64,000 bases of DNA from Lientehia hominis. GTDB lineage: Bacteria > Bacillota > Clostridia > Lachnospirales > Lachnospiraceae. The stretch covers positions 38,175 to 102,174 of the forward strand of contig NZ_JAJNOR010000010.1 of NCBI RefSeq assembly GCF_021044755.1, in the 5' to 3' direction. A model generated the notes under the pieces. That model had not been told where the DNA came from, searched no databases, and saw nothing but the letters and a program-made list of their open reading frames with translations. Positions within the stretch are counted from its first letter, which is position 1, and the number at the start of each line of letters is the position of its first letter. Of this stretch, positions 25,328 to 36,200 are shown piece after piece. The translations under genes and the position numbers were made by a program.

Positions 25328-25484
25328 TCGATGTTCCCCTTTTTTTGTTATATTTCACCGCTAATTCTATATCTATTAGTTATGGCTTTTATTCTCAAGG
25401 CGTATATTTCCTGTATACCGGTTCCTGTATATTTCCCGGAATTCTTCCCATACTAAAGCCAGATAAAGAAAGCGAGGAATGAAT

Positions 25485-25721
25485 ATGGAAGATCAAAAAG
25501 ACCAGCAGCCCGGACGGCCTGGGCCGCAGAATGTATCCGGAGAACGCTCCAACGGAGCTTCCGCCAAGAGAGACGCAGCAGAAAAGGGCCTCCCCAGTAC
25601 AGACGGCTCCGACGCGGAGATCCGTCAATTCTCCGACTATGACGGGGCAAACAAACCGGTACCTGATAACAATCCATTTTGGGTGGATGGCGGAAATCCG
25701 TTAAGCTCTAAGGGAAATTAA
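25485..25721 (+). CDS. Small hydrophilic hypothetical protein
   Basis: This 78-residue frame starts at ATG 25485 after GCGAGGA. It is rich in Gly, Pro, Asp, Ser and Lys, has no hydrophobic segment and ends with NPFWVDGGNPLSSKGN. The composition suggests an intrinsically disordered protein. The site and the codon pattern favour a real gene, but I know no family and the frame could be chance. Confidence 0.45.
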   Translation: MEDQKDQQPGRPGPQNVSGERSNGASAKRDAAEKGLPSTDGSDAEIRQFSDYDGANKPVPDNNPFWVDGGNPLSSKGN

Positions 25722-25925
25722 AGAAATCCCTAATAATTTTCACGTTTTTTTTATAATCCATACAAATTCTAGTCACATTTACTTGCTATACTTGAAACAT
25801 CAAAAGAAGTTGATAACAAATAAGACGCGCGCGACCGTTGTCAGCTTCGCCAAACAACAACTACCATTTATATAGATTGTCTTTTTCATACTCAGCCGGC
25901 GTTTACACGCCGGCTACTCCTCTTT

Positions 25926-28616
25926 TCACGGCTGAATCAGCCTCTTTCCCGACAATGCTTTTTCAAGTGTACGGTACAGCACCTCCGGCTCCACCGGCTT
26001 TGTAAGATATCCGTTTATCCCGGCTTCCTGCGCCTTTTTCGCCTCCTGCCAGAAAGCGTTGGCCGTCATGGCGATTATCGGTATGGTCTGTGCGTCCGCC
26101 CGGTCAAGACCGCGGATACGGCTGGCAGCCTCCAGGCCATTCATCACCGGCATCCGGATGTCCATCAGGACGGCATGGAAATATCCGGGCTCCGCATGTT
26201 CGAATACAGAGACAGCCTCTGCACCGTTCCAGGCACTTTCAACCAACAGATTCTTCATCTCCAGAAGACTTTTGGCAATCTCCATATTCAGCTCATTGTC
26301 CTCCACCAAAAGAACTCGTTTTCCGGAAAAATCCACTTTGTCTTCTGGTTCCGGCCTGTTCTTCTGTACAGGCATTCCCCCTGCTTCTTCTTCCATCCGT
26401 TTCAGAGGAACCGTCACGATAAAGCAGCTCCCTTTATTCTTCTCACTTTCCACAGAAATCTGTCCGTTCATCAGGCCTACCAGATTCTGGGTGATGGAAA
26501 GACCCAGTCCGCTTCCTTCAAAGACTCGTCCGCCCTCCAGATGTTCCTGTTCAAACGGCTCAAACAGACGCTCCCTAAATTCCTCCGACATACCAATGCC
26601 GTCATCTTTCACGCAGAACACAAGCTTTTCCTGTCCTGCTTCCGCCTGAACGCTGTCAATACACAGGGAAATATGCCCTCTTTCTTTGGTATATTTCATG
26701 GAATTTCCAAGCAGGTTCATAAGAACCTGCTGGATACGCAGAGAATCTCCCATATACCTGCGTCCCACCTCCGGCGAGACTTCCACGATAAATTCCTGCT
26801 GTTTTCTCTTGCTCTGCTCCTCACAGATCACCGTGAGCTGTTCAAGCAGCTCATTCAGATCAAAGGGCTTCAAGACCAGCTCCATTTTACCGTTCTCTAT
26901 CCGTGACATATCCAGCACGTCATTGATAAGGGTCAGCAGAAATTTTGCCGAAACCCCGATTTTTTCCAGACAGTCAGCAATCTTATCCGGCTTCTCTAAA
27001 TTTTCCGCCGCAATGGACGTCATTCCCAAAATGGCATTCATGGGGCTTCTGATGTCGTGGGACATCCTGGAAAGAAACTCCGATTTCGCCACGCTCGCCT
27101 GGTTTGCGAGATTCAGGGCCTCTCTCAGCTCCTCGTTTTTCCTCTCTTCTTCTTTTCTGGCATCGTCAATGTTTTTCACATATACCATGATCCGAATCTC
27201 GTCTTCATCCCGGTACAGAAGCTGGACCTGAACGGAAAACCACCGATACATGCCGTCGGCGCAGAGCTCCGGCACCTCCAGGCTGAGTTCTTTCTTTTCC
27301 CCGCGTTCAAATGCTTTCTTTATACTGGGAATGTCCAGTTTCTCTTTATACGCCGCTTTATAATCCGGATGGATCTTTGTATTGATGCACCATTCCACAT
27401 GCTTTTCCAGGCTGACGCTGGCCCCTTTGTCATACAGGATGTCATCCGTCTGCTTCCAGAACCGGAAATAACCAGAATTAAGCTCCGCCTCATATATGGT
27501 ATCGTAAAAGCTGTTGACCGCGGCGACAAACCGGGTATCTGCATTTTTCTTCTCTCTCTGTGCTTTCCGAAGCTCGTCGATATCCCGGAACGTCAAAAAC
27601 ACCTTATAATCGCCGCTCAAATCGTTATCCATGACGATTCCGATGAGCTCACACCAGCGGTATTCTCCATCTGAATTCCGGCGGCGAAGCTCCATATTCA
27701 GCTGGCGCTTCCCTTCTTCGATCTGTTTTCGCATATTCGGAATCGTAAACATCTCAAAAAATTTTTCCCGGTTATCCGGATGGACAAGGCGTTCGCCATA
27801 CATTCGGTTAAACTGGGCAAAATCCTCCTGCTCCTCCAGAGAATTCATCGCTTCATCTGATTTCCTGGCAATGAATTTTCCAGTCTTCATATCCACAAGA
27901 AGCAGTTCTCCGAACAGAGAGACCATACTGTTCGTCATCATCCTGGTCTCCTGCTCCAAGGTCTTCCTTTTATCGATGGTGGACAGCAAAAACACGGTCA
28001 TCCTGTCTCCGCTCTCATCCTCCGTCATCGGTAGAGCCTGCATGGATATCCAATGATACTGCCCATCCTTTCCTCTGCGGCGTCCCTCCCTGTAAACAGG
28101 TCCGGCATCCTCCCCGGAAAACTCCCGGATCAGATTTTCTCGTCCGAAGTGGCGCATAAACCCGTCCCGGTCATCTGGATGGAGCGTTCGCAGGAATTCC
28201 TCTTCAAAACCTTTCCTGCTCTGTTCTCCGGCAGCCTCATACATCCCGCTCTCCCTTACCATCACGATCTTATCTCTGGTAAGGTTCATATAGACGATCT
28301 CATCAAAGGCTTTCCCCAGCAGAGCATCCATCGTCATATCCATGACCATCTGCCGGTCCTTCATGGCACCTTCGCGGCCGGGTACGAAGGTGACCACATA
28401 CGCCGGAATCTTCTCTGCTCCCCACTCTATGGAAGCTGCGTGAGTTCCCGCATCTTTCCCTAAAAAACTGCCATAAGGCTTTCCCACTTCGGCCTCCGGC
28501 GCAAGTGACTTAGCCGCTTCGTTGCAGTAGAGGATACGGTCGTCTTCTCTGCACACCACGATCACTGCTGCGTCTGAAAAGCCGTTTATCTGCAATTCTT
28601 TCATAGGCACGGACAT
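25926..28616 (-). CDS. PAS-domain hybrid histidine kinase
   Basis: This 896-residue protein has no obvious membrane helix. It carries an N-terminal PAS-like region and three more PAS-type modules (for instance VYMNLTRDKIVMVRES, WISMQALPMTEDESGDRMTVFLLSTIDKR and NSFYDTIYEAELNSGYFRFWK). A HisKA box follows (FLSRMSHDIRSPMNAILGMT), then HATPase (NLLGNSMKYT, DDGIGM, GSGLGLSIT) and a C-terminal receiver (VLLVEDNELNMEIA, AVLMDIRMPVMNG, YLTKPVEP). It should pass phosphate from the histidine to its own aspartate and then to an unknown partner. ATG 28616 follows GGGGAGGGGG. It sits 35 bp after a DUF1858 gene. Confidence 0.9.
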   Translation of the reverse strand: MSVPMKELQINGFSDAAVIVVCREDDRILYCNEAAKSLAPEAEVGKPYGSFLGKDAGTHAASIEWGAEKIPAYVVTFVPGREGAMKDRQMVMDMTMDALLGKAFDEIVYMNLTRDKIVMVRESGMYEAAGEQSRKGFEEEFLRTLHPDDRDGFMRHFGRENLIREFSGEDAGPVYREGRRRGKDGQYHWISMQALPMTEDESGDRMTVFLLSTIDKRKTLEQETRMMTNSMVSLFGELLLVDMKTGKFIARKSDEAMNSLEEQEDFAQFNRMYGERLVHPDNREKFFEMFTIPNMRKQIEEGKRQLNMELRRRNSDGEYRWCELIGIVMDNDLSGDYKVFLTFRDIDELRKAQREKKNADTRFVAAVNSFYDTIYEAELNSGYFRFWKQTDDILYDKGASVSLEKHVEWCINTKIHPDYKAAYKEKLDIPSIKKAFERGEKKELSLEVPELCADGMYRWFSVQVQLLYRDEDEIRIMVYVKNIDDARKEEERKNEELREALNLANQASVAKSEFLSRMSHDIRSPMNAILGMTSIAAENLEKPDKIADCLEKIGVSAKFLLTLINDVLDMSRIENGKMELVLKPFDLNELLEQLTVICEEQSKRKQQEFIVEVSPEVGRRYMGDSLRIQQVLMNLLGNSMKYTKERGHISLCIDSVQAEAGQEKLVFCVKDDGIGMSEEFRERLFEPFEQEHLEGGRVFEGSGLGLSITQNLVGLMNGQISVESEKNKGSCFIVTVPLKRMEEEAGGMPVQKNRPEPEDKVDFSGKRVLLVEDNELNMEIAKSLLEMKNLLVESAWNGAEAVSVFEHAEPGYFHAVLMDIRMPVMNGLEAASRIRGLDRADAQTIPIIAMTANAFWQEAKKAQEAGINGYLTKPVEPEVLYRTLEKALSGKRLIQP

Positions 28617-28651
28617 TGAATTTCCCCCTCCCCTGTCATACGGGCCTGCGA

Positions 28652-28852
28652 TCATACCTGACGGTTCAAATACAGATTCAGCTTTCGCACCAGCAGGACC
28701 GGATCCAGCCCATGTTCCAGAGCCGCCTCTTCAATCGTCTCTCCGCCGGCGGCAGCGCATCCAATGCAGTGCATGCCAGACTGGGCCAGAATAGCGGCTG
28801 CCCGCTCATCCTTTTCCAGAAGTTCACTGATCAGCATATCTTTTTCAATCAT
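28652..28852 (-). CDS. DUF1858 domain protein
   Basis: This 66-residue protein is a full DUF1858 domain (ISELLEKDERAAAILAQSGMHCIGCAAAGGETIEEAA). The conserved HCIGC pair resembles the N-terminal domain of ScdA/RIC iron-cluster repair proteins. The two cysteines suggest metal or nitric-oxide/redox sensing. GGGAG precedes the ATG. It lies directly upstream of the hybrid kinase in the same orientation, so the two are likely co-transcribed, and this protein could provide or report a redox signal (inference). Confidence 0.85.
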   Translation of the reverse strand: MIEKDMLISELLEKDERAAAILAQSGMHCIGCAAAGGETIEEAALEHGLDPVLLVRKLNLYLNRQV

Positions 28853-28872
28853 AAATCTCCCTCATTCCAGAA

Positions 28873-28902
28873 AAGGCTGTACCAGAACCCTGGCACAGCC
28901 TT
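28873..28902. terminator. Hairpin between ilvE and the DUF1858 gene
   Basis: Eight-bp arms AAGGCTGT and ACAGCCTT flank a 14-base loop, with short T-runs. It probably terminates ilvE. Confidence 0.6.
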
Positions 28903-28919
28903 CTGCCGTTTTTATTCTT

Positions 28920-29945
28920 TTATTTAATGATCTTTATCCAACCCTCCGGGGCTTCTATACGCCCCATCTGAATACCGGTCAGCGTATCATAAAGTTTCTT
29001 TGTAACAGTCCCCATTTCCGTCATGCCGCTGGGCAGACAGATTTCCCTTCCGTGATCCACGATCTTTCCGACCGGTGAAATGACGGCGGCCGTACCGCAC
29101 AGACCGCACTCCGCAAAATCCTTTACCTCATCGAAGAACACTTCTCTCTCTTCCACTTCCAGACCCAGATATTCTTTTGCCACGTATATCAGAGAACGGC
29201 GGGTGATAGAAGGCAGGATACTGTCAGATTTGGGCGTGACTACCTTATTGTCCTTCGTCACGAACAGGAAATTCGCTCCACCAGTCTCCTCCACTTTCGT
29301 CCTGGTCTTCGGGTCTAAGTACATATTTTCGTCGTATCCCTCCTGATGTGCGGACACGATCGCATGTAAGCTCATAGCATAGTTCAGTCCTGCCTTGATA
29401 TCTCCTGTACCACAAGGAGCCGCACGGTCAAAATCGCTGACACGGATGGTCAGGGGCTTCGCACCGCCTTTGAAATAAGGACCTACCGGGGTGCAGAAGA
29501 TACGGAACTGGAATTCATCCGCAGGCTTTACGCCGATCACGGCATTGCTTCCAAACATATACGGGCGCAGATACAGAGTCGCTCCGGAACCGAAGGGAGG
29601 CACATATGCTTCGTTGGCTTCCACCACCTTCGCGACTGCGTCGACAAAACGCTCCTTCGGGAAAACCGGCATCTCCAGACGCTTCGCGGAAGACACCATG
29701 CGCTCCGCATTCAGATCGGATCGGAAAGTCACGATATGACCGTCCTCCGTCGTATATGCCTTTAATCCCTCAAAGCAGGTCTGCGCATACTGAAGGACGC
29801 AGGCGCATTCGCTAATGGTCACGGCAGCGTCGGAAATCAGAGCACCCTCATCCCATTCACCGTTCTTGTAATTGGAAACATATCTCTTGTCAGTCTCCAT
29901 GTAGGCAAATCCGAGATTGCCCCAGTCAATGTTTTTCTTTTCCAT
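28920..29945 (-). CDS. ilvE: Branched-chain amino acid aminotransferase
   Basis: This 341-residue class IV PLP aminotransferase catalyses the last step of valine, leucine and isoleucine synthesis. Motifs are CFEGLKAY near residue 60, LYLRPYMFGS, the PLP region GDIKAGLNYAMSLHA with its lysine, and the family signature around EVEEREVFFDEVKDFAECGLCGTAAVISPV. The size matches the long IlvE type. ATG 29945 follows GGAG; a GTG one codon earlier is possible. It stands alone. Confidence 0.95.
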   Translation of the reverse strand: MEKKNIDWGNLGFAYMETDKRYVSNYKNGEWDEGALISDAAVTISECACVLQYAQTCFEGLKAYTTEDGHIVTFRSDLNAERMVSSAKRLEMPVFPKERFVDAVAKVVEANEAYVPPFGSGATLYLRPYMFGSNAVIGVKPADEFQFRIFCTPVGPYFKGGAKPLTIRVSDFDRAAPCGTGDIKAGLNYAMSLHAIVSAHQEGYDENMYLDPKTRTKVEETGGANFLFVTKDNKVVTPKSDSILPSITRRSLIYVAKEYLGLEVEEREVFFDEVKDFAECGLCGTAAVISPVGKIVDHGREICLPSGMTEMGTVTKKLYDTLTGIQMGRIEAPEGWIKIIK

Positions 29946-30063
29946 CACAGTTCTCCATTCTGCTGTCTATCAGCGTATAAATTTTTCTTATGGGTTATTA
30001 TAACTCACCTCATCGAGATTTTCCAGAAGAATTTTCGTTCTGCAGGTTTTTCCGCGGAGACCG

Positions 30064-31338
30064 TCAGGCCTCTTCCTGATTGGGTTGTTTGACGATCTCA
30101 GGTCTCGGTGAGATCTCCCCGGCTTTCATCAGGGCGATCTTCGTCATCATAGGTCCCGCCAATTCATAGATCAGCACAGAAAACAAGGTGATATTCCGGA
30201 TCAGGCGTCCAGTCTCACCCATGGTCTGGGTCACGCTCATGGACATCCCCAGGGCTACGCCCGCCTGCGGAAGCAGCGTGATTCCCAGGTATCTGCAGAT
30301 ATTTTTATCGCATTTCATCCATTTTGCTCCGCCCAGGGCTCCCAGGCATTTTCCACCGGAGCGGGCGATGATATAGGCAATACCGATGCCGACGATGGCC
30401 ACGTTCTGGAACACGCCAAGCTCCAGCTCTGCCCCGCTCAAGACGAAGAAAAGAATAAAGAGAGGCGCTGTCCACTTATCTGCCCTGGCCATCATATCCT
30501 CCGAAAAATCGCAGATATTGCAGAAAATCGTACCAAGCATCATACAGACTAACAGGGACGAAAAGCCTATCTCGATTCCGCCCACATTAAATTTCATCAT
30601 GGACAGAGCCACCGTGAAGATTACAAAGGTGATGGCAATGGAAAGACGTTTGCTGTTGGATTCAAAATAACGTTCCGCAATGGTCAGGAGCCCTCCCATG
30701 AGTGAACCCAGGATCAGGGACAGTACCACTTCCAAAAGGGGTTCTGCCAGCACCGAAATGATATCCACAGTACCGCTGCTGAGCGCCCTCGCAACGCCGG
30801 AAGATACAGCAAACACCACAAGCCCTATGGCGTCATCCAAAGCCACGATCGGCAGCAGGATCTTAGTCAGCGGGCCCTTTGCCTTATACTGACGGACCAC
30901 CATCAGCGTAGCAGCCGGAGCCGTGGCCGTGGCTATAGCCCCCAATACCAGGGCCATGGGCAGGCTCACTACAGAAGGCATCAGGAAATGGAGTCCGATC
31001 ATGACGGCATCCACCAGCACCGTCGCCGCCAATGCCTGGGTAAAAGCGATCACAGCCGCCTGTTTCCCGATCTTCTTTAGCTGCGACAGGCGGAATTCAT
31101 TTCCGATGTCAAACGCAATGAAGCCTAAAGCAACATCGCTGAAAATAGAATACTGTTTTACATTTTCCGTAGAAAGGAAGCCAAGACCTGTGATCCCCAG
31201 CTGGCCCAATATATAAGGACCCACCAGAATACCGGCAACTAAATATGCAGTCACGGCCGGCAGCTTAAAAACCTTCGCGGCACGTGACATCAAGAGCCCT
31301 GCCAGCAGGGCAATGCTAAGACTGAATAGTTGTTCCAT
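30064..31338 (-). CDS. Cation:proton antiporter (CPA2 family)
   Basis: This 424-residue integral membrane protein has about 12 helices and no C-terminal TrkA domain. The Na+/H+ exchanger domain runs the whole length (LAGLLMSRAAKVFKLPAVTAYLVAGILVGPYILG, ALDDAIGLVVFA with the conserved acidic pair). It probably exchanges Na+ or K+ for H+ and supports pH or salt balance. It resembles the KefB/NapA group. It appears monocistronic. Confidence 0.88.
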   Translation of the reverse strand: MEQLFSLSIALLAGLLMSRAAKVFKLPAVTAYLVAGILVGPYILGQLGITGLGFLSTENVKQYSIFSDVALGFIAFDIGNEFRLSQLKKIGKQAAVIAFTQALAATVLVDAVMIGLHFLMPSVVSLPMALVLGAIATATAPAATLMVVRQYKAKGPLTKILLPIVALDDAIGLVVFAVSSGVARALSSGTVDIISVLAEPLLEVVLSLILGSLMGGLLTIAERYFESNSKRLSIAITFVIFTVALSMMKFNVGGIEIGFSSLLVCMMLGTIFCNICDFSEDMMARADKWTAPLFILFFVLSGAELELGVFQNVAIVGIGIAYIIARSGGKCLGALGGAKWMKCDKNICRYLGITLLPQAGVALGMSMSVTQTMGETGRLIRNITLFSVLIYELAGPMMTKIALMKAGEISPRPEIVKQPNQEEA

Positions 31339-31424
31339 ACTTTTTCCTCTTTTCTTTTTCTGCTCTTCTCAATTTGTCCATTGCAAATTATAGCGCAGAA
31401 TCAGAAAAAATCAAGTAAATTAGA

Positions 31425-32054
31425 CTACACGCCTTTTTTGGCACACCATTCTTCCAAAGGACACTGAGCACAGCGCGCCTTTCTGGCGGTACAAACGGCC
31501 CGCCCATGATAGATGAGCTGAAAGTTGATCCGTATCCAATGCTCCTCCGGAAGACATTCCTTCAGTTCTTTTTCAACTGCCTCCGGCGTCTTTCCCTCTG
31601 CCCATCCCAGGCGTCTGGAAATCCGGAACACATGGGTATCTACCGTAACACCTGGAATTCCAAAGGCATCCGATAAAAACAGATTGGCTGTCTTCCGCCC
31701 TACGCCCGCCAGCTTTAAAAGCTCCCCCATGGTATCCGGCACCGCTCCCCCGTACTGTTCCACCAGTTGACCGCAGCATTTCTTGATATTTTTCGCTTTA
31801 TTCTTATAAAGCCCCACTGACTGGATATAATGCTCGATTTCCTCCACCGGCGCCTCTGCCATGGCCTCCACTGCAGTAAAACGGTCAAAAAAAGCCGGTA
31901 TCGCCTCGTCTACCTGCTTATCTGTGCTCTGCGCGCTCAGCATGATAGCCAGAAGCAGCTGCCACGGCTCGCGATGATAAAAATTCTGTTTTTCTACTCC
32001 ATAAGTCTCATCCAGTTTATCCAGGATTTTCTGAACCTTTTCCTGTTCTGTCAT
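31425..32054 (-). CDS. nth: Endonuclease III
   Basis: This 209-residue base-excision DNA glycosylase/AP lyase has a helix-hairpin-helix and catalytic segment LLKLAGVGRKTANLFLSDAFGIPGVTVDTHVFR (Lys and Asp of the HhH-GPD fold). It ends with the 4Fe-4S ligands CTARKARCAQCPLEEWC. It removes oxidised pyrimidines. ATG 32054 follows AAAGGAAA, and the length equals the family norm. Confidence 0.95.
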   Translation of the reverse strand: MTEQEKVQKILDKLDETYGVEKQNFYHREPWQLLLAIMLSAQSTDKQVDEAIPAFFDRFTAVEAMAEAPVEEIEHYIQSVGLYKNKAKNIKKCCGQLVEQYGGAVPDTMGELLKLAGVGRKTANLFLSDAFGIPGVTVDTHVFRISRRLGWAEGKTPEAVEKELKECLPEEHWIRINFQLIYHGRAVCTARKARCAQCPLEEWCAKKGV

Positions 32055-32104
32055 TTTATTTTCCTTTCTTTTGTACATTCCGCCTATCCATCCACGATCA
32101 TAAA

Positions 32105-32133
32105 ACCGGGGCAGGCGGCAAGCCTGTCCCGGT
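32105..32133 (-). terminator. Terminator of the NlpC/P60 gene
   Basis: Twelve-bp arms ACCGGGACAGGC and GCCTGCCCCGGT (one mismatch) lie 24 bp after the stop, with TTTTA following on the minus strand. Confidence 0.75.
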
Positions 32134-32156
32134 CCGGTTCCGACAGATGTCTGTTT

Positions 32157-33200
32157 CTAAATATAAGAAACAATTTTACAATAATTTCCGGGAATCGGCT
32201 CAATCACTACTCCGTGCGCCTCATCCCGGGCGTGTACACACATACCCCCGCCCACGTACATCACCACATGGCAGATCATACCATTTTCATCGGCATAAAA
32301 AGCCAGATCACCGGGCTGCATATCGCCCGCCGCCACTTCTCTCCCTCCGGACGCCTGCTGACGGGTGGTCCGGCCTATGGACATACCAAATCCCGCATAT
32401 ACGCTCATGGTGAGACCGGAGCAGTCCACGCCGCTTCTCAGATCTGTCCCGCCCCAAACATAGGAAAGACCCGCGTGGCTCTGGGCTTCTGCCACCACTG
32501 CCGCCCGAAGCTCCGTTGTCTCCGGAGTGACGGCAGACCAGACAGAAAATAACTCCGGATGCTCCATTCTGTCGATTTCGTTCTGTTCCGCCAGCTGTGT
32601 CATAAAATCCGGAGTATCCTCCTCCAGGCCTGCCGCTTCCAAGGCAGCCTTTTCGTCTTCCGTAATGACCGTAAGCCGGCAGTCCTCTCCCTTTACAAAT
32701 CCCAGGCCGTCCAATTCCAAAAGTCCATCCCATACCGATACCACATTCCATAGATTTCCGGTGGGACCCTCTTGTTCCTGTCCATACCGCATCTCCGTAG
32801 TAGCATAGACCGCGGCCCTGGTATCCTGCTCGATATCCGCGTACACTCTTCCAGTGGCCATCAAATATTCCTGAAGGGCATCACCGTGGAGAAAATAATC
32901 ATATTTAACATACCCGGCCGTTCCTTCCGGAAGGCTGATCTGGCACCAGAGCTTTGTCCCCGACTCGTTCTCCGCCTCTCCTTCCGTCACCTGGACGCAC
33001 TCCAATGTCTGTCCCGGATAAACCTCCGCGATAATCTCCGCGTCCATCCTCGGCTCTGTTCTCACGTTCACACACTCGCCGGCAGACACTAAAAACTTGT
33101 CAAACGCCGCACAATATCCATTTTCCGCCTTTGCCGGCAGGGCCGCTCCCACAAGCAGCGCCGCAAGCAGAATCATCGCAAATCCTGTCCTCTTTCTCAT
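32157..33200 (-). CDS. Secreted SH3-NlpC/P60 peptidoglycan hydrolase
   Basis: This 347-residue protein has a signal peptide (MRKRTGFAMILLAALLVGAALPAKA), one clear SH3b domain (VNVRTEPRMDAEIIAEVYPGQTLE), a second SH3-like region and a C-terminal NlpC/P60 domain. The catalytic Cys is in WGGTDLRSGVDCSGLTMSVY and the His in GMICHVVMYVGGGMCVHA. It should cleave D-Glu-diaminopimelate links in stem peptides during growth or separation. ATG 33200 is chosen because the signal peptide begins there. Confidence 0.9.
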   Translation of the reverse strand: MRKRTGFAMILLAALLVGAALPAKAENGYCAAFDKFLVSAGECVNVRTEPRMDAEIIAEVYPGQTLECVQVTEGEAENESGTKLWCQISLPEGTAGYVKYDYFLHGDALQEYLMATGRVYADIEQDTRAAVYATTEMRYGQEQEGPTGNLWNVVSVWDGLLELDGLGFVKGEDCRLTVITEDEKAALEAAGLEEDTPDFMTQLAEQNEIDRMEHPELFSVWSAVTPETTELRAAVVAEAQSHAGLSYVWGGTDLRSGVDCSGLTMSVYAGFGMSIGRTTRQQASGGREVAAGDMQPGDLAFYADENGMICHVVMYVGGGMCVHARDEAHGVVIEPIPGNYCKIVSYI

Positions 33201-33297
33201 CCTGTCATTCCACCGTCCAATATCTATTTTTATCTCTTCGACTATGGTAACACAATTTGCCGCCTGATACAAGACGACCACGCAGAATCCTGGTATC

Positions 33298-36200
33298 TTA
33301 CCGGCCCTCCGCCAATTCGGGACGGATTTCCTTCATGCCCGGCTCATACTTCTTATATCTCCCCTTCCCGGCCGCCTTGGCCTGAAACAGCGCAATATCC
33401 GCTTTCTTGTAAAGATCGTCAAATTCCGTTCCCTGTTCCGGAATCATAACAAACCCGGCGGAGAAAGAAAATACGATTTCTCTTCCTTCGTTCCTCAGAA
33501 CCCTTTTGGTTTCCTGAACGATCTGCTCCAGACGCGCCATAGTATCCGTTTCACTGATGTTCTTACATAAGACCATGAATTCGTCTCCGCCCAGACGGCA
33601 GATCACGTCATTTTTCCTGAAAAAATCCTTAAGCCTGCCGGCATTATCCGCTATGACAGTATCCCCGTACATGTGTCCAAACACGTCGTTTACCTGTTTA
33701 AAATTATCCAGGTCAAATATGATAAATGCCGCCGTCTCCTCCTGCCTCTCATCCAGATAACTATGTATCAGGGGAATCGCTCCCCGGCGGTTGTAAAGCC
33801 CCGTGAGAGAATCCCTCACCGCTTTCTCGACCAGCTCCAGCTCGCAGAGCTTCTGTTCGTGGATATCCAGGACAAACACATAGGCAATTATATCCATGGT
33901 CTCGTCAAAGCGGACCAGATGATATAAAAGGCGCATCCATTTAGGCTTCCCGTTCAGCATCCGGACATATTCCACGCTGTCAGAAACCACTCCACGGTCG
34001 TAACAGCCCAGAAGATGGTCTCTGTCCATAAACCTTCGGAGGATATCCGCATACTGCGGGACAGTATTTCTGTCCACAGACAGATTATACGCCTCCGTAT
34101 AGCTCAGGTCAGAAAATCCGCCGATGGAATCAAGCCATATGGATTTATCGCTGTCGTCCAGGATCTCATCCCGGCTCAGATTGATTCGGAGGCTGTATAC
34201 GGCCTGGCGCTGCAGGATCTCCAGAGCCTTCATGTTCGCCATCGTTTGAAGCTCCTCTTCTTTTTCCCCGGTGATGTCAGTAAAATACCCTACCGCGTTC
34301 ACCGGCTTCCCAGACTCGTCACATATAGTCTCACAGGACGTCCTGAGCCAGCGGCGTCTCCCATCCAGCGCTTCCACCTGAAGCTCACATTCCGCGTTTT
34401 CACCCCGGGCGATCTTCCGGTAGAACTCTTCCAGTTCCTTCCGATGCACCGGCAGGACCATATCACTCTCCTTCACCATTTCCGGATAACCGGCATAAAC
34501 CACCTGACCGTCTTCCCCTCTTTCTTCCGGATGGAACAGCACGCCGTCACCGAATGGTCCGGATATGGTCAGGACAGAAGTATCGATGTCCCAGTTCCAT
34601 ACATTCAGTTCAGCCTGCCGGATGATGCTCTCCATCTTTTTTCCAGTCAGCCAAAGCTCTTTTTCCCTCCCTTTCAGGCTGGTCACAAGCGCCATGTTTT
34701 CGCTGATGTCCAAAATCACTCCGTAAAAGACGGCTTTCCCTCTCTGTTCCATTTTCCTGCCCTGAATCAAGGTCCATATGGAACCATTCTTCGCTTCCAT
34801 CCGGCATTCCATGCTTCCTATTTCTTCCATCCCGAGACCGCGGAACATGCCGGATACCCATTTCCGGTCCTCAGGATGCACAAGCTTCAGAAAAGAGTTT
34901 TCAAAGTCTTCCGTCAGCTCATTCTTTGAATATCCCAATATTTCCATAAAACGGTTGCTCACATGCACCAGTTCCAGATCTTCCGCCCCGATACACTGAT
35001 AATAACCTCCAGGAGTGTCATTATTGAGAAATTTAAGCTCGTTATTTTTTCTCAGCAGAGTCTTATTGGTCTCCCTGAGCAGCAGTTCCCTCCTGCGCTG
35101 CTCTGTCACATCATTTACTGCCCCGTAAAACAGCCGATGCCCGTCATGTTCCCGGAGAAAAAAGACATGGATATGCATCCACATCACGGTTCCATCCAGT
35201 CGGCGTCTCCGTATTTCTCCCTCCGCTCCATTTATGGGCTCTGCTACAGCGGACCGAAAAATATCCAAGGTCCTTTTTCTATCCTCTTCCTCTATCAGAG
35301 AAAGAATCTGCCGTCTTTTTTCTTCCAGATCCACTGGATTGCAGCCAGTCACACGATAGTATTGTTCATTTACCTGAAGGAGCTCCAGACATCCTCCATA
35401 CAGATCATAAAACGCGACTCCGCCCAGCATATTGTTCAGCATGGCGCTGGACAGATCGCCGGTAAACAGATCCTTCAGACTCAGATTCTCCATGTGCTCC
35501 GCCATAATGCCCCTGAAGTCAATATTCTCTTCATCTGATAATAAGATATCTGCCTCTTCCATGGGCAGCGGCCGGCAGAAGTAATAACCCTGAGCATAAA
35601 AGCAGCCGATATCCATCAGAAAATCCTTCTGTTCCTTTGTCTCTATCCCCTCCGCGATCAGTCGCAGCTTCATCAGATTTGCAAGCTTTACGATCGCCTC
35701 CAGGATATCCATACCCCGGCTCCGGCTTTCTTCCTCCATATCCAAAAACTTCATATCCAGCTTAAGAATGTCCACGTTGACATCCTTAAGCATGTTCAGC
35801 GACGAATAACCGCTTCCAAAATCATCCATCAGAACAGTAAAGCCATTCACCCTCAGACGCTCTACGACCTCTTTGATCACCTCATAGTCCTGTACATATG
35901 CGCTCTCTGTGATCTCTATTTCGATAAGGCGGCTGTCCAGCTCAAATTTTTTTATAAGCTCTTTAAATACTTTCACCACATCGACCGCATAGATATCAAT
36001 TCTGGAGACATTGACAGAAACAGGAACAGGGCGAAACCCCTCTTTTATCCAGCTGCTGACTTTCCTGCACACAAGCTCCCAGGCATACAGGTCCAGATTG
36101 GTAATAAAACCATTTTGTTCCAAAAGGGGGATAAAAGTACCCGGCATTATATTCCCTTTCTCCGGATGCTCCCAGCGCACCAAAGATTCCAGCCCCACGA

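Noticed and set aside
25740..25925. Small RNA gene after the 78-residue frame
   Set aside because: A TATACT and a GC hairpin (25893-25914) are present, but no good -35 box or T-tract joins them.
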